This document shows, piece after piece, positions 33,557-46,818 of a DNA stretch of 64,000 nucleotides. The stretch covers positions 122,832,852 through 122,896,851 of the forward strand of contig CM040423.1 of assembly GCA_022702705.1 (NCBI GenBank), given 5' to 3'. Under the pieces are notes generated by a model that worked only from the letters and a program-made list of their open reading frames with translations, was not told the origin of the DNA and ran no database searches. Both the position numbers and the translations under genes were made by a program. The stretch's first letter is position 1. Each line of letters opens with the position of its first letter. This stretch comes from Papilionanthe hookeriana x Papilionanthe teres (lineage: Eukaryota; Streptophyta; Magnoliopsida; Asparagales; Orchidaceae).

Positions 33557-36500
33557 TGTCGGCATATTTTTAGATTGTGTGTTTTATTTTGAAAAGGGGT
33601 CGCCTAACAGAAGTTGTCAACAAAATTTTAATTTAGTTTAAATAAATAATTTGAAAAGTAGTATTTGATTTTGAAAATAATTTTAAGTTTGAAAAATTTT
33701 AAGATATGAAATCAAACTGATCTCACATCCCAAATAGTTTATATAAACGAACACCGCACCATAAACCGTGTATCTATCCCTAAGGATAGACACACTGCTT
33801 GATGGTGGGAGTCGATTAAATAAACTAGAAGATTTGTGACATCCGTTTGGTCTGCGAACCAATTTTATAAGCCAACAAATTCCCCTGCTTAATATGAAAG
33901 CATTAAACAGGGTTTATATTACCTGGATTCTTTAAAATTCCCTATAAGGGCAAGCCCCTATAGATAATTACATCTTAAGTGACGGGAATCACCTAAGAAA
34001 ACTCTCGATAATAATCAATAATTCTGCTCTCAAGAATTTCAAAGTTTAAGTTTTTAAAGGATTGAATTTTAGAATTTCAATAGGGAATGGATCAAGTTTG
34101 GAACATTTTGTTTTGAGAATTCAAAGGAAGAAAGGTAGGAGAAATCACAGATTCGAAGTGAACTTCGGTGATTTCCCGACTATCCTATTGTTCGGCTTGA
34201 ATTTAGGAAAGTCCTAATATCTATTTAATGTTTTGATTTTGTCAATTTTAATTAATTAGGGCTTATATTTATATGATAGAATCATACAAATAGCCTCGAA
34301 GATGTGAGGGTTTATGTCGTATCAGAAGACTACCTCGGAATCCTAAGACCGGTTAGGGCTTAATTTGCAATGCAAATGCCTAACGAAGAGTTGAGGATTT
34401 ATGTTGCACTAGGCAAACTATCTCGAAGTCCTATGGCTTTGTTGTTTAGTTCTAGGAAAGTTTTGCTGAAGTAGACTCAGGTTTTGCTGATGACGATGGT
34501 CGTGCTGCCCACCATGCTCCGAGCTCCTTGTTGTTGCAGAGGTTTAGTTTTAGAAGTCATAAATCAGGAGATGAGAAAAGTGTTTTGGTTTAGAGAAAAT
34601 CTTAATTTTCAAGTGTTTTCAATATTTTAATTAAAACAAATCTTAAAGTTGATTATAACAACACCGGTTAAGATCCCACGGTTCCATCCTTCCCGCATCG
34701 TTATTTTTATCGGATTCACTTAGTCCAGATGAATTTGCTAAACTCAACTGAATGAGTTCCACACCTTCATTTAGACCGTGGGAAATCCCGTTAGCAACAT
34801 GTAGGTTACATCATCCGAGGTATTCCCGATCATCCAACAGAACATTTTAATTTAGTTGTAATTGTAGTTTTGTGTTTTGTTTGTGATTAAATTTTGAGTT
34901 GTTTTATATTTTGGAATGTTGTGGCGGTGAATTTTATCTTGCAATGACTTTTAATTTAGTTTTGGTTTCAGTTTCAGGAACTATCCTAAAGGTGTGGGTT
35001 TTCATGCAACAGTTATTTATCATGCAAGAAAAGTAAGTGCAATGCGGTTAAATAAATTGCAATAATGTAAATTGCAAGAAAGTAAATTGCAATAATATAA
35101 AAGCGTACTTGGAGGGTCTTCACGTCATCCCAAGCTGCACTTAAAACACAATTAGAATATTTAAGCAAGTTCCTAGGTAAAGCTAAGGGAAGGGTTATGA
35201 TTTTCTACCAAATTCCTAATCCTATAGCTAGTCATTTCCTATGACGTCTAGGTTCCTTGTGTTTTGGTTTGAAGACGATTTTCTTCATCAAAGAACAATC
35301 AAGTTCAATTGTTCTTATGAACATCCTATCATATCGAGGAAGTGCTTAAGGCAAATCTTAAACATCTTTTCAATATTTCTAGGATTGTTTTAAGTCCAAA
35401 TGAATTCAATTACACAAATGACTTAATCGTCCGAGGTTTAGTTAAGTTTTGTTATTATTTTACTCAGTAAACTAGGATATTTGAATGTCCTATAAGTGAA
35501 GTAACATTTCATTTAATATTCTGTTTAGGAGTTATGACAACTAAAGCTTTCGAGGGTAAATTGGTGTTCAAATGGTTTGTGATTTAGTTTAAATTCAATT
35601 AATGGGTTTAAATTTGGAATAGTGTTCAAGTTGCTTTATATTTAATTTCTTTCTGTTTCAGGTGATGTTATTTAATTCAATTTAATTTAACTTTAATTTA
35701 ATTTAAATTAATTTTAATTTAATTTAATTCAATTTAGTTTGATTTGATGTTAAATTAATTTAGTTTAATTTGATTTAATTTCCTTTAACTTAATTTAATT
35801 TGATTTAATTTTAATTAAATTTGATTTAATTTAATTTAATTTAATTTAATTTAATTTAATTTAATATGTTTTAATTTAATTTAATTTAATTTAATTTAAT
35901 TTGTTTTAATTTAATTTAATTTAATTAATTTATTTAATTTAATTTAATTTAACTTAATTTATTCATTTAATTTAATTTAATTTTAATTTTAATTTAATTT
36001 AATTTAATCTTTAATTTAATTTTACTTTTAATTTTAATTTTAATTTAATTTAATTTAATTTAATTTAATTTAATTAATTTTTAATTTAATTTAATTTGAT
36101 TTAATTTAATTTAATTCAATTTGATTTATTTAATTTAATTTAATTTTTAATTAAATTTTATTTTTAACTTTAATTGAAATGTTAAAAGAGTTTATTAATT
36201 TAACTTTAGTTTAATGATTAAGTCTTTTAATATTTTAAATTTGAGTTATCATTTTAATTAAGAATTAAATATTAATGAGATAATTAATTTAGGGATTTTT
36301 AAATTAAAGAATAAATCTCTTCCTAACAATATCCCTATTTTAATAATTCCAATTTTATTATTCTTCCCAAATTTAATCAATTATTTAATTAAGGTTTATT
36401 TCAATTATTTTAAATTGTTTAATGGGTTTTTACCCTTTAATTATTTAAATTTCAATCATCCAAATCAGATTAAGATCAAATATTTTACTTGTTAATTTTA

Positions 36501-39500
36501 TTAAACCTAAAGTTTTAATTAAGGGTTAAAATTTTAATTACCACTTTGCCCTTTAAGCTTAATAATTTCATAACTCACTAAATTGAGCTCAAATGAACTT
36601 GAAATTTTTATGTGATTTCACTCATATGTCAATAAAGACATGAGAGGAGAAAATGTGATTTTTCTGTATTTAATTTATTTATATAATTATTTTTGGTAGA
36701 AAATAGAGATTTCCAAGGAAAATTTGATAACATGACCAAGGGAAAGTTTCTGTCCTTAAGAAAATGAGGGGACATTCCTAATGACTAGAGGACCACTTGG
36801 ACCAATTTTGGTGATTTTTTGAATTATATTATTTTTATTATAATTATTTTAAGTTTTGGAGTGTTAATTAATTTAAAAATAAAATAAAGGTTGAAAAATG
36901 AACTTTATATTTTTCAAAAATCTCTCTCATATCAAGGAAATCAGAGAATCAATTTTTGCAATTTTCTAATTTTTCTATGATTTATTATAATTATTTTGGT
37001 GAAAATGCTAGAAAACACATTTTTTTAATTTTAAAATTACCCTAGGGCTTTAAAATTTAATATCTCATTAAATAGACCTAAGAAAAATATGGGGTTTGTT
37101 CCTAAGTGATTAAAATTCAAAATGTGACATTTTGGTGAATTTTATTATTTTTGTGATTTTTATTATTTTTTAATTATTAAAAATATTAAAATAATATTAA
37201 AAATCAATTTTTTTAGAAAATTGAAATTTTAATTTTCTTAAATTTCCCTAATATCAGAGAGGCTCCAAAACCAATTTGGTGAATTTTTGAAAGGTATTTT
37301 GAAAGTTATGAATTTTTAAAGTTCAAATTGACTAAATGGCTTAATCAACCCATTTAGTAGGGCTAACCAAGTCCAATTGACTTCAAATTTTTATGGTGGG
37401 TTCCTCTGATCCTAAAGGTCAATGGAGAATTGATTTCAAGTCAATTTGATATATGGTTAGCTCTAATTAATTAGAGATCTATTTTGGGTGTTTAAGCCAA
37501 TTACGGTTATTTTGAATGAACTAACTAAAAACCTATTTTTCCTAGGGTCCTCTGGTCATAAGGGACATCACCAAATTTTCCTAGAATTTATTTCACAACA
37601 TGCTAATTATTGGAATTAAAATACTCAAAACAGTAACATGAATTTGAAAAATCAATAACTTCTCATAGGGATGGCCTCTGACTTTAGAAAATTCAGGGAA
37701 TGTTCCCAAATTCAGAGGCTTCAAAAGCCCTATGGTCTCATGCCATGGTAAATTTCCTATATGCATGGAGAATTAAAAGAATGCAAACAGTAAATAAATT
37801 ATTAAGAACTAAATACTTGATGAAATTAAATTATTTCTTTTCCACATTATTCTCCTCTGTTCACTGAGCAAGAGGGTATTTTTATTTTATTTTTATGATT
37901 TTCCTATACAAAGTTATGAATTTTTCAAGTTCAGGGAATTAAATAAATAGAAAAAATCCCTAATTTTCTATTTATCCGAGTCGGTGCCAAGTCATCCTCG
38001 GCATCTCCAAACGGCCACGCGGCGCGCTCTCATTCGACGCCGCCGCTTGAGTCAGCTGCCCGGGCCCCGCGGTTCACGTACCATCTCCTGGTCTGACGCC
38101 ATCTGAGCCGTCTGTCCGTGCGTGTATTAAATGAACGGCATCCGTTCATCGTCCCCAAGCCTCCTAACCCGAGAACCGTCCATCTTCTAGGCCTAATATC
38201 TCCCTCGATACTTGACCAAATTTAACGTTCTTATGCTCTATGGATTCCTCTCGAGAAGACGAACACATCCATACGGTTTATGTGGGATGAAATTTACGCA
38301 ATAAAAATGGAGAATGTTCAGAAGCTCGGGAAGAAGAGTGAGGCCATACCTTTGCTCGGAGAAGTGTGGCTTCGATCCGAGGGTTGTTTCACCTTCGATT
38401 GGATCCCGCAAGCTCCGGATGAAGTCTCCGGTGCAGTGAATTGCACTAGGAAGGATTTTGACCACGGTCGATCATAAAAGCTTGGAGGACTGGAGCAAGC
38501 CGGGTGGCCTTGGAGATGGGGCTTTTGCTGGTGGACACCTTCTCTTGGTACGAGTGAAGGTGTAGGACCAATCAATTTGGGGATTGGCTCACTGTGGAGA
38601 AGTGTCCTGGTTTTGGGCTTGGATTTCAACTACGAAATTGAGCTCGCGGAGAGGAAATGGCAGGGGGATTTCGGTGGGGATCAAATGCTCTATGTATGGG
38701 GAGTAGTATGGAACAATTTTGGCAGAGTTTCCTTAAGGTTTGTTTCAGCACCTCTCATGGCCAAGAAGGGGTGGTGTTTAAATAGGAGAGGGTGGAGGGC
38801 CTCCCAGGGAGAGTTAGGGCTTGGGATCGGCTGCTCTTGGCAAGAGAAGAACAGCTACAATGGCCATTGGGGATGGGACGACTCGGCGAGGGAGAATTCC
38901 AAAGTTGGCTCACATGTAAGCTCTCGGCCATGGTGTTTTCCGGCGACACAGTGGCTGGCCGGCCGAGGCATTGGTCACCCTCGAGGTCGGGTGGGTCGGG
39001 GTGGGACTTGGTGCAAGCAATTGGCAATTGCCATGTGTAAAGGCTTTGATCCAAAGTAGAATGGGGCATAGCTAGTTTTGAGTCTAAATGGGTCAATCCA
39101 CCCATTTGGGCTTGGTGCACCCTCGAGGTGGCTTTGGATGCTGTGGGGGATCAAAGGGATCAGCTGGTTTGGCATGGAGAAGTCTCCATCCAATTATATT
39201 TGGATTAAATTCAAGTTTAGGTGAATCATGATTAAGGCTAATGAGCTTTAGGGATTAAGGAAAGCTCTCCCTCTTCTTACCCAATATGTCATGGTGGAGT
39301 GTCCAAGGCTCTCATGGCTCACATGTGGCTCATGCATGGCTTCATGGCTCACCTTTGGCTTGGAAAAAGTTTGGTCAATTTCATAAAAATGGATTTTAAG
39401 GATTTTGGATAATTTGGTGGAAATTTGGATGAAGCTTCAATTGGAATTATTTGATCATTGGTTTAGGACTTAGGGATGATTTTAATTGAAAGTATGATGA

Positions 39501-41156
39501 GGGGAAATGTCATATGGGCTTCGGGACCAATTTTGGGCCTTTGGATGTGGTAAAAGATGGGCTTTTAAAATGGTTTAAGGAATGGGCCTTTAATTTTGAA
39601 AATGAATTTATCGATGGGAATTTTGTAAAGAGGTTGGGCCAAATAATTGTTGGGTTTAGCTCATTGATGTGTCATGAGTGACTTGAAGCAAATTGGGGGT
39701 GATTTGGGTTTGAATTGGGTGGAATTTGGGCTCTTTTGGTGAATGGGCCAATATAGGTCAAAGTGGGCCAAGTTGGGCCAATGTTGGGCTAGGGTTGAAA
39801 TTGATGTAAAATTAATGTTGAGAAATGTTTATGGGAGTGTTTCAAAGAGGTTTTGACTTTGGTTGGGCTTTGATTTTGGGGTTTGGGCTCATTTGGGTTA
39901 GGTTTGGGTTTAGGTTAAAATTGGGCCTTTTAGCTTTGGGTTGAATTTGAGTGGGGTTTGGGTCTAAATTTTGGGCAAATCATGTTAGTGTTTTGCTTGT
40001 GGGGATGCTAAGGAAGATTTAGAAAAGATTTGGGGTTAATTGGAGTTGAATTGGGTGAGTTTGGGTTAGGTTTGGGTCATGGGTCCAAATTGGGCTTTAA
40101 GGCCAAAAGTGAAATTGGATCCAAATGTCAATCAAATTGGACTTGAATTTGGTCTAGATTGGTGTTGGGAATGTTGAATTGATGTTTAGAATTGAATTGG
40201 ACCAGAATTTGGGTAAATTGGGTAGGTTTGGTTTGACATTGGGTTCACTTAGGGTTAAAGTGGGTCAAATTGGGGGTTTTGACAAAAGTAGGGTAAATTG
40301 ACAAAATTAGCCCAAGGTGTAGTTGAACAAAATGAAATTGGGAATATTTAGGATTTTCTGGAATTTTCTGAGAATTTTTTGAATTTTTGGAATTTTGGGT
40401 CAAGAGGGGTATTTTGGGTATTTGGAGGGTATTGGGAGATATTTTTGGAATTTTTGGTATTTTTGGGTATGGATGATCAATTTGAGTGATGTGGAAATGT
40501 TTGGGATTGATTTTGGGGAATTTTGGGTGATTTGGAAATTTTGAATAATTTGGGTAATTTCAAGGGCTTTGGGTAGGTTAGGCGGGTGTAGGGTCCCGGG
40601 GGTCAAAAATTGAAAATTTGGAAAATTGACGATTGGGTAAATTTGAGTGGAATGAAATCATTTTGCTTGAGCCATGAAGCCACATCAAGCCCACATGAGC
40701 CATGAAGGGACTCATTTGAGGCATTCACTATGTTGTTCCTAACCCTCTTAGCAAGGGCTTAGGGGTTAAGGACCATCCATGTGAATCACCTACATGAGTC
40801 GGGAGGTCAAGTTAGGTATGGGTGTGGTTTTAGGAAGTGTACGAAAGTGTAGCGTATAAGTGTAGTGTGTGTGTATGTCGGCCCCTTCACCGAGACCGGG
40901 CCACCCGGGACGATCCTAAGGCCGAAGAGTCCTATAGGAACTCATCCTTTAAACTTCCACATTTGATTTCAACCCTCTAGGTGATTAGGGGTCTACGGTC
41001 GAGTTTGTGGAGTTTGCGGGGAGTTAAGAAGTGGTTTGAAATTCTAGATGGTGGGTCCCAATTCTAGTCCTCTAAGATAGTCGAAGGAAAAGCCTAAGGC
41101 TAGATCCTAAGTACTAAAAAGAAGAAGATAAGACCTCATCAAAAATGACGTCAACA
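33557..41156 (-). repeat. 3' LTR of element B (7600 bp)
   Basis: Ends TGTCGGCA...GTCAACA on the + strand. It includes the TTTAA-type repeat (about 35675-36175), a GC-rich block (about 37975-39150), a TATA-like site at 38776-38785 (- strand), and the 0.7-kb segment (about 39869-40577) missing from the solo LTR. No supported gene; ORF 38577-39059 runs antisense to the LTR. Confidence 0.95.
38776..38785 (-). promoter_or_regulatory. Candidate TATA box, element B 3' LTR
   Basis: CTATTTAAAC on the - strand, equivalent to 23122-23131 of element A. Confidence 0.45.
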
Positions 41157-41548
41157 AATGGACCCCCAATAGGTGTGGTGAGCTGACGGAGCACACCGCA
41201 CGTATTGGCGTTGACCGAAGCGATCAGCAAAACCAACACAGATGTCCAAGTGACAAACTTAGGAAGAAGTAGAAGAGTTTCCGCTGGGGAGTGTCAACTA
41301 TATCTCTGAAACTGGAGATTCCTGAACTCTCGTTGGGGAAAGGAAAAGGAGGTGAATTCCAAATCACATGATCTGAGGGAATTTTGATTTAGATTTCATT
41401 TTGTTTCAATTTAATTTTGGATGAGTAATTTTAGATTTTGATTTTTTATTTAGATTAAAGTTTGATTTAAAATTAATTTGATAAAACTTAGCTTTGAAAC
41501 GAGAATTGAAACCTAGGTTCCAATCTCGGGATTGCAAAGAAAACTGGA
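41157..41548 (-). other. Distal 3' UTR and LTR junction of element B
   Basis: No gene. TGGACCCCCAATAGGTGT (41159-41176, + strand) is the exact reverse complement of the leader site 53571-53588. The block up to about 41390 matches the corresponding region of element A (20620-20842). Confidence 0.6.
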
Positions 41549-42500
41549 ATTTAGGTACCAGCCCTGGAATGAGAATCGGAGATTAAGTGTCGATTGAAAA
41601 GGATGAGAATCAGAATTTAGGTACTGATCCCGAAAGGGATGAGGATTGCATTTAAGTATCAATCTTGAAAGAGGGTCGAAATTTAGGTATCGACCTCGAA
41701 AAGGATGAGAATCAAAATTTAGATACTGATCTCGGAATGAGAACTGGAATTTAGGTACCAGTCTCGAAAATGAGAGTTGAAATTTAGGTATCAATCTAGG
41801 AAGAGAGTCAAAAGTTAGGTATCGACCTCGAAAATGATGAGAATCGGAATTTAGGTACGATCTACGAATGAGAACTAGAATTTAGGTACTTAGTCTCGAA
41901 ATGAGAGAGCTGGAATTTAGGTACCGATCTCGAAAGTTTAGAATTGAAATTTAGGAATCAATTCGAAAGAGAATCGAAATTTAGGTATCGATCTCGAATG
42001 AGAGTCGGAATTTAGGTACCGACCTCGAAAATGATGAGAATCAGAATTTAGGTAGTGATCTCGGAATGAGAACTAGAATTTAGGTACTAGTCTCGGAAAT
42101 GAGAGCTGGAATTTAGGTACCGGTCTCGAAAGTTTAGAATTGAAATTTAGGTATCAATTCGAAAGAGAATCGAAATTTAGGTATCAATCTTGATTGAGAG
42201 TCGGAATTTAGGTACCGACCTCGAAAATGATGAGAATCAGAATTTAGGTACTGATCTCGGAATGAGAACTAGAATTTAGGTACTAGTCTCGGAAATTTTG
42301 AATTAAAATTTAGGTATCAATTCTGATGAGAATCGAAATTTTGGTATCGATCTCGGAATGAGAACTAGAATTTAGGTACCAGTCTCGAAAATTTTTGAAT
42401 TGAAATTTAGGTATCAATTCGGATGAGAATCAAAATTTAGGTATCGATCTCGGAGTGAGAACTGGAATTTAGGTACCAGTCTCGGAAATTTTGAATTGAA
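41549..42500 (-). repeat. About 30-37-bp degenerate tandem repeat, 3' UTR of element B
   Basis: The motif GAATTTAGGTAC-, usually followed by a CTCGAAATGAGAA-like segment, recurs about every 30-37 bp (for example 41549, 41615, 41650, 41680, 41717, 41749), some thirty copies in all. It occupies the same slot as the unrelated 83-bp array of element A. Confidence 0.9.
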
Positions 42501-43289
42501 ATTTACTGTGGAGATTTGGATTTAGCGGGAGATCGAAATGAGATATGAAAACTGTTTCATATCCCATGGGAATCAATCAAAGTCTGATTACTTGGCGAAG
42601 GGTACAAACCCATGCCATCCGGATCAAATTGAAAATTCTTCGCGATTCTGAAATCATCCCGAGAGGGGGTTTCGAGGAGGTCTAGAATAGATCTTAATTT
42701 GAAGAAGGATTGGAGGGTTTGAGAAGACGGGTTTAAACTGGAATTCAATTTGAGCTTTAAATTTGTTTTATTTGTCCTTTAACTATCCTGTTTTTTGTTG
42801 TTTATTTGGTGTTCATGTGGATTTGGAGTTCGACATTTTCAGATTTTTTTTTTTAAAGGAAAGTTTTCTTTTATTCTCTTTTTTTATTTCTTCTCTGTTC
42901 TTTGTTCGAAGTTCATTTAACTTTAATGGCGTTTCCCGATCAATTTGCACTGAAAAGAGGTGAAGGCCGAAAAAAATGTGACATGGTCACTTTCATTCCA
43001 ATCATGTCGAAGATACATCATACAACTTGATCTGGAATATATTTCATACAATCCATATGGACTCAAAACGGACTATGTATGATCTTCGTCGATCCATCCA
43101 AAGAATCATCTGTCAAAAATCCATGTCTGAATAGTGGTGTACATGGTCAACAACATCACCTTCCAAGCCATCCTTGGCAAGGATGCCGTATGGATGTACA
43201 TTGGAAGTGTAATATTTTCCATGTAACTCACAGCTCGTAAGGCCGGAGGCTCTCTAGCTCCGGTACGGCTGGAAATGGTAAGGTGTCTT
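42501..43289 (-). other. Proximal 3' UTR of element B
   Basis: No gene. It contains T-rich sequence (42845-42900) and blocks conserved with element A's 18431-18800. ORF 42763-42963 is low-complexity Phe/Ser and not credible. Confidence 0.6.
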
Positions 43290-44699
43290 CCTGTCGTTCA
43301 TCCTTCGAAAGTAGCGAGATCCGCTTCACTTGGTACTCTCGGTATGCAATGCTTAGCGATATACGCTCCGTTGCCCTTCGAGTATCATGACGGAACCTAC
43401 CGGTAATGGTATCTTCAACGGCCCTCGGAACTCACACTGAGCACTGCTATCCGGAGGTCGGATCCGAACATGATGTTACACTCGTTCGGGAAAGAGGCTG
43501 TGCGAAAGGTCGACAAAGTCGTGGTGATCTATATGTGGGGGTATGCGGTCACCCTGCTTGTAGATGTTAATAATGCAGCTATTGGGTATGCAATCTGCGG
43601 CGGTACCCTCCATGTTATCAATCTCTTTACCATTCTCTTGATGATTAATGACATCGGATCCACTTGGCCATGACGGAGTATTCCGGTGGGTTTCCCTTCT
43701 GTCCTCCGTGAAAGTTGTAACGACATCCACATTGTATTGTAATTCTTCCCTTCCACGGCATCCATCTCACGGGTTCTAAGTATGTGTTTTCCCTTAGGCG
43801 GCACTGCTCGACCCATTCTTTTCAAATCCGGATGAAATCCACGATTTCTTGTTGATCATACTACGAGAATACGTACGTATGTAGCTCGAGGCCCTACTAG
43901 TATATTGATCCTTACTGCCTCTAATTCTCTCGAAGTATTCGAAGGTTTTCTTTTCAACATTACGCATTCTCTCCGGCTCGTATTCGGAATGATCTGCGGA
44001 TGGCGATGCACAGTGACATATTGTGGGATATACGATTCGATCCCTTCACGTTCTCCTGCATACCTCGGCTCCTCGGGGATGATGTACGTCGGGACATCCC
44101 CGGGGTTGCTACTGCAACAAGGTCATGCATTGCGGTGGTTCTATCCGGTGGCGTGGTAGCCTTCTTTCTTCGGTCTTTGTGAGATTTCCACCGGTCCTTT
44201 CGTTATCCTAGGAGCTGGCCTCCTTTCTTCGGGTTCTCGGTGAACCGGTGTCCTTGAAGTGTACGTACTGGCAGTAGCAACTGTCTCGTCGCGCTAGTCC
44301 GCAGCTAGTTTTGTTAACATCTTACGGATACGGCGATTCTTATTTCTTCGTTGCGTTGTTATGAGAGTAGCTCTTCAAACTTCTTGAATCTATGTGGGCG
44401 CGGCGCTGACAAGCCTGCCCTCTGCTGTAGCGACTACAGACTTCATTTTCTTGTCTTCTTCGGTGTTTGCCTTTCTTTTCTTCTTCTTTGGATTGGTGGC
44501 TTGGGCCACCCACTTTCATCACTTTGTACGCCGGGCGGTTCTTCTCGGTCAAGCGGGACCCGGTCACTTTCCTCGTATTGTAGGCTGCTGGTGCGAAATC
44601 CGAGTCGATCTTGATTATCGCTCCATCTTTCACCCTCTTTTCATCGAGTGCGAGGCTTACGCCATTTCTAAAGTTCGGGACCAACCGCCGGTTCGACAT
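43290..44699 (-). pseudogene. AlkB-like ORF of element B (ALKBH9/10-type), degraded
   Basis: The ATG is at 44699-44697, with the same MSNRRLVPNFRNG start as element A and the same pyrimidine tract plus CAG just upstream. The basic spacer reads HQSKEEEKKGKHRRRQENE. The dioxygenase domain is split between frames: MGRAVPPKGKH and GKNYNTMWM (43825-43529), and CIPNSCIINIYKQGDRIPPH to IDHHDFVDLSHSLF (43640-43476), so the HxD codons are still visible. The segment carrying the distal His (about 43350) follows in another frame. Compared with element A, several lesions are one-base changes at CAG/CTG sites, such as ACTCGAAGG at 43374-43384 (complement) where A has ACTGAAGG. Inactive as written. Confidence 0.82.
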
Positions 44700-44994
44700 T
44701 TCCCTGCGAAAAGACAAGGAAAAGGATCGAGGACGTCTTAAGAATAAGAACATTAAGAAAATGTTTATTAAAGACATTTTTTTTATTACTTCTTGTGTTT
44801 TTAAATTTAACAGGAATGAAGTGGGATAAGATCAGGGAAGAGATTTTGATTTGGAAAAGAAAAGAAGGAAAACGTTATTATCATGATTTTATTTATCTTA
44901 GCACATTTTATTATTTTTGGGTTCGGACCCGATCATAAGTAATTACTTCGCCGTGTTTCTTAGGGATGAAGAATTCATTCCTTCGAAACATCGG
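44700..44994 (-). other. Integrase-AlkB spacer of element B with candidate 3' splice site
   Basis: Pyrimidine-rich sequence ending in TTTTCGCAG (complement of 44704-44712) lies immediately before the ATG, as in element A. No coding sequence is evident. Confidence 0.45.
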
Positions 44995-46080
44995 GTAGCG
45001 TAATACTTTTTCAAGTATCGTCCGTTGATCGGAAGCATATGTCGTTCTCCACGGCAATTCACTAGGCTGGTAGGAACCTCCCGAGTATACTTGCTTCGAC
45101 CACGAACGGTCCTTCCCGAGTGGGTTCAAATTTTCCTCCTATCTTGCGGTGTGCGAGAATAGGTCTCTTGAGAACGAGAACTAAGTCACCAACTTTGAAG
45201 GTCCTTGGGCGGACCGGTTTGTCATGGGCTTGAACCATCTTAGCTTGGTATAGTTCTAAATTTTGTTGTCGTTGCAAGTCTTTTCCCTTCCGGAGCTTTC
45301 TAATTCTTCTAGCCGTAATTTGGCATTCTTTTACGTCGTGATCTTGTTTGCAAGCTGCAATTCGAGTGAAGGAAGGCTGAACCTCTAAAGGTAACAATGC
45401 CTCGGACCCATACACCGGAGCGTAAGGTGTAGCTTGAGTAGGAGTTACGAAGGTTGTCCGGTAGGCCCATAAGTCTTCTAGCAACTTCTCGTGCCAATTT
45501 CTCTTATTATCGTCCAAAGTTTTCTTTAAAATTTGAACGAGAGTTTTATTAAAAGCCTCGGTGAGGCCGTTTGCTCTTGGGTAGTAAATTGTGGAATATC
45601 GCGAGTCGATTCCGTGTCTCCGACAAAATTGTTGATTTGCGTGCTTCGAATGCGGCCCATTATACGAGATGATCTGCGCGACACTCCGAAACGGTAGACA
45701 ACTTGGTTCTTGAAAAGCGCAGCACGTGGTGTGCTTTCACTTCTCATGTGGAGCCTGCTCTGCCCACTTGGAAAAGTAATGCGTAGCCGCAAGAATGAAG
45801 TGATGTCCTTTCGAAGATGGTGGTTCTATCGGACCCACTATATCTGTGCCCCAACATTCAAATGGCCATGACGCAATTGTCGGATGTAGCACATTTGGAG
45901 GTTAGTGTAGAACCACTCCGTGCACGTGGCATTGGTGACAGCTCTTGGCGATTTTCATGCAGTCGGTCATCATCGAGGGCCGATAATACCCTAGTCTTTT
46001 AATTTTCATTTTCATCTTCGGACCCGGCGGTGAGCGCCACGGAGTCCTGAATGCACCTCTTTAACAATTTCACGGGCCTC
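44995..46080 (-). pseudogene. Integrase of element B
   Basis: The pieces in order are CHQCHVHGVV (about 45930), TDIVGPIEPPSSKGH (first Asp, about 45850), a mutated DNG region reading YNGP (about 45660), TEAFNKTLVQILKKTLDD (Glu, about 45560), PTQATPYAPVYGSEALLPLE, and the C-terminal RTFKVGDLVLVLKRP and FEPTREGPFVVEA. The ORF 45517-45062 covers most of the C-terminal half. The second catalytic Asp is lost in this reading, and the terminal stop seen in A is absent because ACCTGA there is ACCCGA here. Confidence 0.85.
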
Positions 46081-46097
46081 GGACCCGCTTAGGCACC

Positions 46098-46818
46098 TTA
46101 GCCACATTTGATCGAAAGGCCTTCGTACGATGTGTTGTTTATTAATGCGTAGGACGGAGTTCTTTTCTCGATCGGATGGGCTAGCGACCTATCGTGCGGT
46201 AGTTTTCTGTTTGCGGGTAGTCTACTAATGGTTGTCGTCGATCTTCGTGTTTTTACGTCACTTTGTTGCAGCTGATTCTTTTTCTTTTTCGATTTGTGTA
46301 TTGTGTCTATGTCGAGTTGTGACGGGACTGACGTCCAGTGAGCTGACACTTCCAGCGACTCATCTTGCAAACAGGCAAATTCTTTTGCGAGGCGAGCTAA
46401 CGCATCTGCTAAAGCATTTTCTTTTCTGGGAATTTTGTAGATCGTCACATTTGGAATTTGTTCCAACAACTGTATGGCATACTGGAAATATTGCTCGAGT
46501 CTTGGCTTTAAAATTTTGTACTGTCCGTGATCGTTGAATGATTAACTGCGAATCCCCGTAGATGTTGATGTACGTTATCCCCATTTGAATAGTTAATTCC
46601 GATCCCGTTATGAGGGCTTCGTATTCGCTTCATTGTTTGTACATGGTTACGTCGAGTGGTAGCGAGTATCTTAACATCCCCAGCTCCGGTGTTATAAAGA
46701 TTAGTCCGATTCCTACCTTACTGGGCACTATCATTTGTGATTCTTCGTCTTTGTGTCTTGAAGATGCTCCGTCGAAATATAATTCCCAACGTCGATCATC
46801 GGGGTCTTCTAGGCTCAT
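46098..46818 (-). pseudogene. Second, archaeal-type RNase H of element B
   Basis: WELYFDGASS lies at the start (46818-46630), followed by GIGLIFITPELGMLRYSL. NIYGDSQLIIQR is in the frame of 46584-46360 and ENALADALARLAKEFACL in that of 46469-46098. These are the Asp, Glu and Asp motifs of aRNH. Three frames are needed to read it. The element A copy has the same order, which supports assignment to the Tat clade. Confidence 0.85.

Noticed and set aside
38577..39059. A 160-codon ORF in the LTR of element B, with relatives at 9572-10027, 22761-23240 and 58972-59274
   Set aside because: It runs antisense to the LTR, covers the promoter block, shows no known domain and breaks differently in each copy. 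Its apparent conservation follows from LTR identity.
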